This document shows positions 58,316 to 64,000 of a stretch of DNA of 64,000 bases, in pieces (the stretch's first letter is position 1; every line of letters starts with the position of its first letter). Location: contig JANBQC010000036.1 of the NCBI GenBank assembly GCA_027576995.1, positions 22,234 to 86,233 on the forward strand, in the 5' to 3' direction. This DNA is from Dimargaris cristalligena (lineage: Eukaryota > Kickxellomycota > Dimargaritomycetes > Dimargaritales > Dimargaritaceae). Made by a program: the position numbers and the translations under genes. The notes under the pieces are model-generated. The model was not told the DNA's origin. It made no database searches and worked only from the letters and a program-made list of their open reading frames with translations.

Positions 58316-60101
58316 ATGCGTACCACTATGCCGTCGCGCCGACTCGCCAGCACCTTGGCCGCCTTCGATTTCGACTGGTAATTCATTAAACTTAAATATT
58401 TTGCACCTTTAGGTTTCCGCTCCCCCGATGGGCTAGTTGCTCGTCCGTTTGCAATATAGCTATCCCCGGTCACTGTCGGGGGGCACCTTAACCTACCAAA
58501 GAACGAGCCGCTAGAAACATTGTTCCAGGGATAATGTAAATTATTCACCAACTATATACTAACCTATTCCACTAATCCACTGCTACATTAATTGGCCGTG
58601 GCCACATCCTACCCATTTTTAGGACCCTAATCGACGAAGACAGGTAAGCGAGACTGGTAAATATTATTTGAGCCCTACAATTCGGCCTGAGTGAGCCATC
58701 GTTCCTTTAGGGGGATTGTAGCAAAGCCCAGCATCCCCGTTTGAAGAAGAAATCACTCGATACTTTTACCAAGTTTGACTAAGGTATTAATAGTATTCCC
58801 ATCGACCCTTTATAACGTATTCCTAACGGCCAACCCCATTTCACGGTCGGACTCAACATATTCTGTTTAGTGACACCTTTCTTTTAGACACTCTCTCCAA
58901 ACCCATCTCCGAGAAATTTCACGCTGCCGTGCGTGAATCGCCCTGGATTTACGCCATTGTAAGTGATATTATGTAATATAGTATATCTACTGACGACTAT
59001 CGTTTCAAATCATCGCCAAGATGAGCCGCCTTAATGCGGATGAGAAGGCATTATGTCTAACCCCAATTGCCTAATTTTTAACATACATGTGCGCCTTTCT
59101 AGAATGAGAGCACGCAAGCGCTTGGCCGGTCCGGGGTGAGCAGAGCCCGGGTGGAGTGGGCCCTCGATAAATTACAAATGAAACCGGCTGTGGTCGAAAT
59201 GCTTCACTACATCAAGGAGCAGGGTGCCGACCTGTACGTCATATCGGATGCCAATACTTTTACTATCGAACACGTGTTGAAGCGGCATGGGGTATTGGAT
59301 CTATTCTCGGGAGTCGTGGCCAATCCGGCCGAATGGACTAGTATGACGGCCTCCCAGCCGCCCCTCTTAACGATCAAGCCCTACAATCCAGCCTCCGGCC
59401 CTCACGGTTGCACTCGGGAGTCGGTCGTGGTCCAGGGTCAGACATGCACATTCAACCTATGCAAGGGCCAGGTCATTGCCCGGCTTATTCGTCAGGGAGG
59501 CTACCGCCATACTGTTTACGCCGGAGACGGCGCTAATGATTTTTGCCCATCATGTCAGTTGAATAGGTTAGTGGAATTTTCGGTTAGCATATCCCTTGTG
59601 AATTCACTTTGGTGATGACCCACTGTCACCACTTCTCCCACCAGGACCCCGATCTGTTAACATCAAGGTGCAGTGGTTTGTGGCAACATATGGTTGTCCT
59701 TAGTCGTAGAGCTTCTCCCACATTTCGCCCGTGCCAGTATTATTCCTCGACTAACGCCGTTTTGGTGGTGTATGGGGTCCGACTCTATTTATATCATATC
59801 CCCTAGTACGGACTTTGTTCTTCCTCGGACCGGAAAAACGCTGAATGCTATCCTGAGTGACCCGGATTCGCGCGCCCAGATTACCGCAAAAGTCATGTAC
59901 TGGTCGACTGTGGAGGACCTGGGCAGTGTAATGCGAATTTCACTATCCATGATTGCCGCCTTTCAGGAGCACATAACTATCCGCAGTGACATTATTAGTA
60001 AGTACCCTTTAATAACATGGTTTGTAAAAAAAGTCTCGGCTTTCCCTCTGGGCTACACCAGGCTTAGCCGCGTTATCCTTCAAATAGGTCTTCAAGTGTA
60101 A
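58316..60101 (+). CDS. PHOSPHO-type HAD phosphatase
   Basis: Five exons (58316-58377, 58623-58643, 58871-58958, 59103-59566, 59807-60101) give 309 residues. HAD motif I FDFDWTLID is split, with the two Asp on exon 1 and the Thr on a 21-base exon 2. Motif II is LYVISDANT, motif III the Lys of LCKGQVIARL, and motif IV YAGDGANDFCP, the exact signature of PHOSPHO1/2 and plant PS2-like phosphatases. Substrates in the family are phosphoethanolamine, phosphocholine or pyridoxal phosphate. Which applies here cannot be told. The start could also be ATG 58328, four codons later. The last exon reads through a good donor (A|GTAAGTA at 59998). If that is used, the C-terminus after SDII changes. Confidence 0.85.
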
Positions 60102-61996
60102 ACCATCTTTCGAATAGCATTCGGATGTTTAATAGGCCCCCCTAGTGTCACTTGTTGGTTGATTGTTTCAAATGACTGTCTCTGATTCGCATACACATTG
60201 GCCATTACTTGGTTTACCGCCCCCTTGCATCTGTCAATACCAATAGGCACGAAAAATGGTGCCAAACGCACAGTCCCCCCACTCAATACCTAATGAATCA
60301 GTATCTTTGCTGAACTACAATCAGGCAGCTTTCGAAGGGCGCACTCCTATCGATCAGAAAATGGTTGCCAATTAACGTCGGATGCAGTTGACTGAGCCAT
60401 GTCTGATCTGTCGCAGCGGTTAAACCCTTGTATTATGCATTATATTATTATCTAGTCTATTACCAAACATCACCCCCCAACCACTCCCTTCTGTATATTC
60501 AAATGCCATAGAATTGGATTTTAGATTTTAGGACCTTAATGCAGGCACCTTTAGACCCTAGTTTACCAGCTCGAGTTTGGATCTACAAGAACCCAACCTA
60601 TTGATGAACCCTATGTTCTTGTGTAGTTTTGTATTACTCGCTGGTCGTTTACAACCGGCCGCAAACTCAATAAACCTTCAGCTTTTATTTTTTCACCCAA
60701 TATGCATAGATAAACATACTAATATCTCAGATATAATTCCATCGGGCTGCACTACAATATCAATAATTTAGTAGTCTCGTAATTACAATATTAATGTATT
60801 GAATAGAGTGGATAACCGTCAACTTTTCCGACATGCGACGGGTACCAGTATTTTCCTAGGGTCAGCACCATTGTCACGTAAGGCCACTGTATAAATTGAG
60901 CTGTGCTATTAAACATATTTTTAGCTAAATGGCCATTGAATCCTGCGCTGAATGGTTTGTGACCACGTGAGCCGTTCACGACATGGAACGAAAAGCTGGT
61001 GCACTAAGCGAAAGATGGACTAAATGTTGTAATCGAATCAAATATACATGATTGCCCATCTCGCATCCTGCATAACCGAAGACCTTGATGGCCTGTCGAT
61101 CCAGGATTATGCCTAAACGCACTAGTACATATAACTGAGTGTGCTCGTAAGCCAAACGACCTGTTCCGCTGAGACATTCTTTGGTTTACTGTAGTTGGAA
61201 GGATACCCAACACGGTCACCACCATTATCTGCCAATGTTTAAACCGCTGGGTTATTATAAAGGGCCACAGCCACCTTTCCCATTAGCCTGTTTACGACTA
61301 GCTGAAATCTCCCCCTTCTCACCACCTGATGACGTCTCCTAAACAGCTGCCCGTGTCACGCCCAGGTCAATGGGTGGTCAGCCGAGACGCTGGTATAAAC
61401 CTTACCCTCTAAATACTACCCTTTCCCCTTACCGTACCATCTTTAACCGCCTCCTTAGAGAGAGCTCCATGGGCAATATCCTCTTAACTGTACCATTAAC
61501 TTTGGGGGGATAGACATGAGAAATCGCGTTCACCCCCAGTAGTATCTGGAGTGGCTATTTAACGACCCGGCCTCCCTCCGTACTGACTTATGTATTTTAC
61601 CTACCAATTACAGCAGCTTATTCAAAGTCATTAATATTTAAATTATCTGGATTATCGATTTTAACCCCAGCTATCTACGCCTGGCTTAAGGTACAATTCT
61701 TTTACCTAATACTCGCATCTCTGTTTATGCAACAGACATCGCCCTCCCTTTAGCCTATTTGCGGGAAATTGCTGAGCCGTCCAATTCCGGAATATCCACT
61801 GTGAGCAAACTCAGTAAGGGCCGCCTTCTTATTAGCATGGGTGGTAGGTCGCCATATTCACTCAGTACTGTTTCCTGGCCCGCCCCTTGCGGGAAGCAAA
61901 GTATGTCGGGTATTGATGATTAATACCCGATGTCTATCCTAATATATTATCCCGATGCCTATCTATTTATGAGCAATATCATTTTTTTTTGCAGGA
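60102..61996. other. Intergenic, no gene recognised
   Basis: A/T-rich with short frames only. The acceptor TTTTTTTTTGCAG ending at 61994 shows that the next gene has an upstream exon somewhere here, possibly non-coding. I could not find its donor. Confidence 0.4.
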
Positions 61997-62557
61997 ATGT
62001 GTACCCGTCACTGCCAGCCAGAGTACGAAGAAATGGTGGAAGAGTCCCATGGACCGACCACCTACAGTATTGACCGTGATAGTGTTTTCTCCAGCACCAG
62101 GCATATTTCGGATGAAACCGGGCGGGTCGTATTTGTGAAGAAAACCGACCGCCTCGGCCTACACAAGGAGTTATTTGATGCCACCACCAACGAGGTGATC
62201 TGGGAGCACCGGTCGAAGCAATTCCTGATCCACAAGCGGAAATACGCCTATAGGCGACTGCCTATAAAGGTCACCCTATCCTTGGAATGGGGCCTTCATC
62301 GAACCAAGTATAATTTCCAATGGCAGGGTGCGCGCTATCACTGGAAGAATCCTTCGGTCTTTGGTGCCGACTACCAATGTACTGCCGATCAATCCGGTGA
62401 GGTTTTGGCTGAATTCAAGGGCAATTTATTATCGCGTCATGTCGGCAGTCTTACCATTTATCCGCTAGCGAGAAGCATGACCGGTTTCCCCGAGCTTTTG
62501 ATATTCTCGTTGATCGACCTAATTGAACTACAGCCCAATTCAGTCAATTCCGATTAG
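61997..62557 (+). CDS. Probable tubby/LURP-one-like beta-barrel protein
   Basis: The product is 186 residues from the first ATG after a strong splice acceptor. The body is a series of short beta-strand-like stretches: TTYSIDRDSVFSSTRHISD, GRVVFVKKTD, HKELFDATTNEVIWEHRSKQ, YNFQWQGARYHWKN, and GEVLAEFKGN near the end. Alternating strands with the phrase of a covalent-looking W, K and polar turn pattern fit a tubby C-terminal-like or LURP-one-related fold, which binds phosphoinositides or is of unknown role. This is a fold-level guess, not a motif match. Protein-coding status itself is likely, given composition and length. The true N-terminus may lie in an unseen upstream exon. Confidence 0.5.
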   Translation: MCTRHCQPEYEEMVEESHGPTTYSIDRDSVFSSTRHISDETGRVVFVKKTDRLGLHKELFDATTNEVIWEHRSKQFLIHKRKYAYRRLPIKVTLSLEWGLHRTKYNFQWQGARYHWKNPSVFGADYQCTADQSGEVLAEFKGNLLSRHVGSLTIYPLARSMTGFPELLIFSLIDLIELQPNSVNSD

Positions 62558-62681
62558 TAGCCCTCCCTTCCTCAAACTAATTTTCACCACCGGCCGGACG
62601 GTTAAAGCAATCCATCAGTAAAACTATTGCGAACCATTCATCCACAATTAAGGGGAAGGGGGTAAACCTGCCCCTATACGG

Positions 62682-62745
62682 ATATGGGAGAGGTTCAACC
62701 AGACTGTATAACACCCATTTATATCCAGTAATAAGTACCGACAGG
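62682..62745 (+). repeat. Dispersed inverted-repeat element, copy 3 (internally deleted)
   Basis: ATATGGGAGAGGTTCAACC and ACTGTATAAC match the left end of the other copies. About 40 bases are then missing before TTATATCCAGTAATAAGTACC, which matches the core. The right end is not recognisable. Confidence 0.55.
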
Positions 62746-63859
62746 TGGCGACTCTACTCTCAATACCACTCCCGATCTTAGGCCTCTTAGTTGGGTGTGC
62801 GCCGTCTGTTTTCCTTACCACGTTCTCTGCATATTTTATACGACGAATTCCTGAATTAAACTGGTCTTATTTCCGTATTGCTTTTCTTTTTCAATCGGAT
62901 ACGTACACCAGCCCACGGTTTCCGGTCAAGGGGGTCTCAGGGCCAGTCTTGTTGAGGAGGGGTTTTTTTAGTGACCAGCCGTAATAATTCGTTGACATCT
63001 TCCTTTGCTTACCCTTAACAATCCCCACCGCATTACTATTCCACTCTATACTATCCGGTAGGGGGCGGGGCACTGAAGGCCACCCCCATACCAAAATAAA
63101 TAAGGAAAGTGTAATGTTACACTGCTGTCAAATTAATAGTTAAGTGTGTTTGTCACGGAGTCTATACTTCTATGGGGCTATGAAACATTATCACTAAATC
63201 GCTCTGGGTCAATATGATGCTCTGCCATATGCTAGGGATTACGGAAACCCCCAGTGTCGTAATATGACCAGGTTTGGCCCCAAACAGCTGGAAACAGTGA
63301 TTAAACTATAGGTGTGAAACATGTCCCCACTTCCCCCATGATAATAATCCATTACCCAAAACCTACTCGAATACATGATGATTGGGCGTGGAGGTTTCAC
63401 CTCCGATATATCCGTCCCGCCCCAATGAGGGTTTTACTAAACGGCGCAGACGACCGCCAGCCCAAGTTAAACAGTAAGGGCTAAGCACTCGAGTTTGAGT
63501 GAGTGTAGTTCCGCCAGTTACTACGATTGATAAACAACAGCACTACCATTAGGTACTTAGGTACCCTTACACTAGTAGACCAGCCTCCCTCTAACCAGAC
63601 GCTCAGCAATGCTCGCTGGCTAGAAACCAACGAAACATCATTAGTTCAGTGTGACAGCCTAGAGTTGTAACTAATGCCCTGTCACCAATCCACTATTACC
63701 TAAATAAAGGGCCATTCCACCACTTAGTACTAATCCCAATGAGACAACGTCGTTGGACTAGCCTGGATGCCAAAAAATAAAACTCATATTTAAAAAATCT
63801 CGGTCGACTGTTTTAAAGAAATTAGTAAAGCCACGTACAGTACGCACCCACTATGGTAA

Positions 63860-64000
63860 CATATGGATGAAATTCAAACCAGCTGTATAAGGTTTTACGT
63901 AATACGTGTATGGGCGAATATGTGAGAATAGCTTTTAACCAGTAATATTGACCTCATCCAATGGATGTTTCGTTATACAGCCTGAATGAACTTCTCCCAT
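63860..64000 (+). repeat. Dispersed inverted-repeat element, copy 4 (runs to the window edge)
   Basis: CATATGGATGAAATTC, CCAGCTGTATAAGGTTTTAC, TTTTAACCAGTAATATTGAC and TTTCGTTATACAGCC follow the order seen in copy 2. The right terminal repeat CTTCTCCCAT is at the last base, so the element may extend a few bases further. Confidence 0.75.

Larger units (their letters stand above)
62558..64000. other. Gene-free end of the window with two repeat copies
   Basis: The frame at 62745-62984 starts with GTG and has no family. Apart from repeat copies 3 and 4, nothing coding was seen. Confidence 0.5.

Noticed and set aside
59998..61996. Splicing of the PHOSPHO gene to the exon at 61995
   Set aside because: Phases agree, but the intron would be 2 kb, far longer than any other here, and the domains would be unrelated.
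62745..62984. 79-codon hydrophobic frame
   Set aside because: It starts with GTG, overlaps the repeat copy and has no supporting signals.

Overview
The window reads as nuclear DNA of a fungus, most likely an early-diverging lineage rather than Dikarya. Genes carry short introns (28 to about 400 bases) with GTAAGT-like donors and pyrimidine-rich acceptors. Fungal hallmarks are a Cla4-type PAK kinase (PH-CRIB-kinase), a Bck1-type MAPKKK (SAM and Ras-binding-like region plus kinase), a RasGEF-like protein and a secreted Cu-only superoxide dismutase. Alongside them are genes that many Dikarya lack or have reshaped: RNase kappa, an OCRL-type 5-phosphatase with ASH and RhoGAP parts, complex I B12/NDUFB3, an At4g15545-like coiled-coil protein and a two-domain NDK protein. 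No single feature fixes the species, and no virus, plasmid, CRISPR array, rRNA or secure tRNA gene was seen.

Layout: 0-5 kb, a DHHC palmitoyltransferase, a small hypothetical ORF and a seven-helix membrane protein. 5-7.3 kb, gene-poor, with one dispersed-repeat copy and possible coding fragments on the minus strand. 7.3-13 kb, Cu-only SOD, phosducin-like protein and a two-RRM hnRNP. 14.6-25 kb, PAK kinase (-), unknown conserved-looking protein (+), At4g15545-like protein (-, with a candidate 8-nt micro-exon) and cystathionine beta-synthase (-). 25-36 kb, RasGEF-like (-) and OCRL-like (+) sharing a promoter, carnosine N-methyltransferase (-) and GAPDH (+). 36-46 kb, RNase kappa with an assembly gap in its first intron, NDUFB3, a second dispersed-repeat copy, the NDK protein with an 850-residue tail, a small secreted protein and a uridine-kinase-like protein (-). 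46-54 kb, the giant MAPKKK (-) and a secreted Gly/Asn-rich protein (-). 54-64 kb, largely gene-poor, with a PHOSPHO-type phosphatase, a possible tubby/LURP-like protein and two more repeat copies.

Several products belong to one signalling theme: Cdc42/Rac effector kinase, Ras exchange factor, cell-integrity MAPKKK and phosphoinositide phosphatase. They have separate promoters and mixed strands, as is normal for eukaryotes, so no operon is implied. The most unusual items are a previously unannotated short inverted-repeat element present at least four times, the 8-nt micro-exon with a GC-AG neighbour intron, the degenerate uridine kinase P-loop and the half-dead NDK protein with its long tail. 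Exon models were built by hand from splice signals and reading-frame continuity. All coding totals are multiples of three, but none has transcript support.
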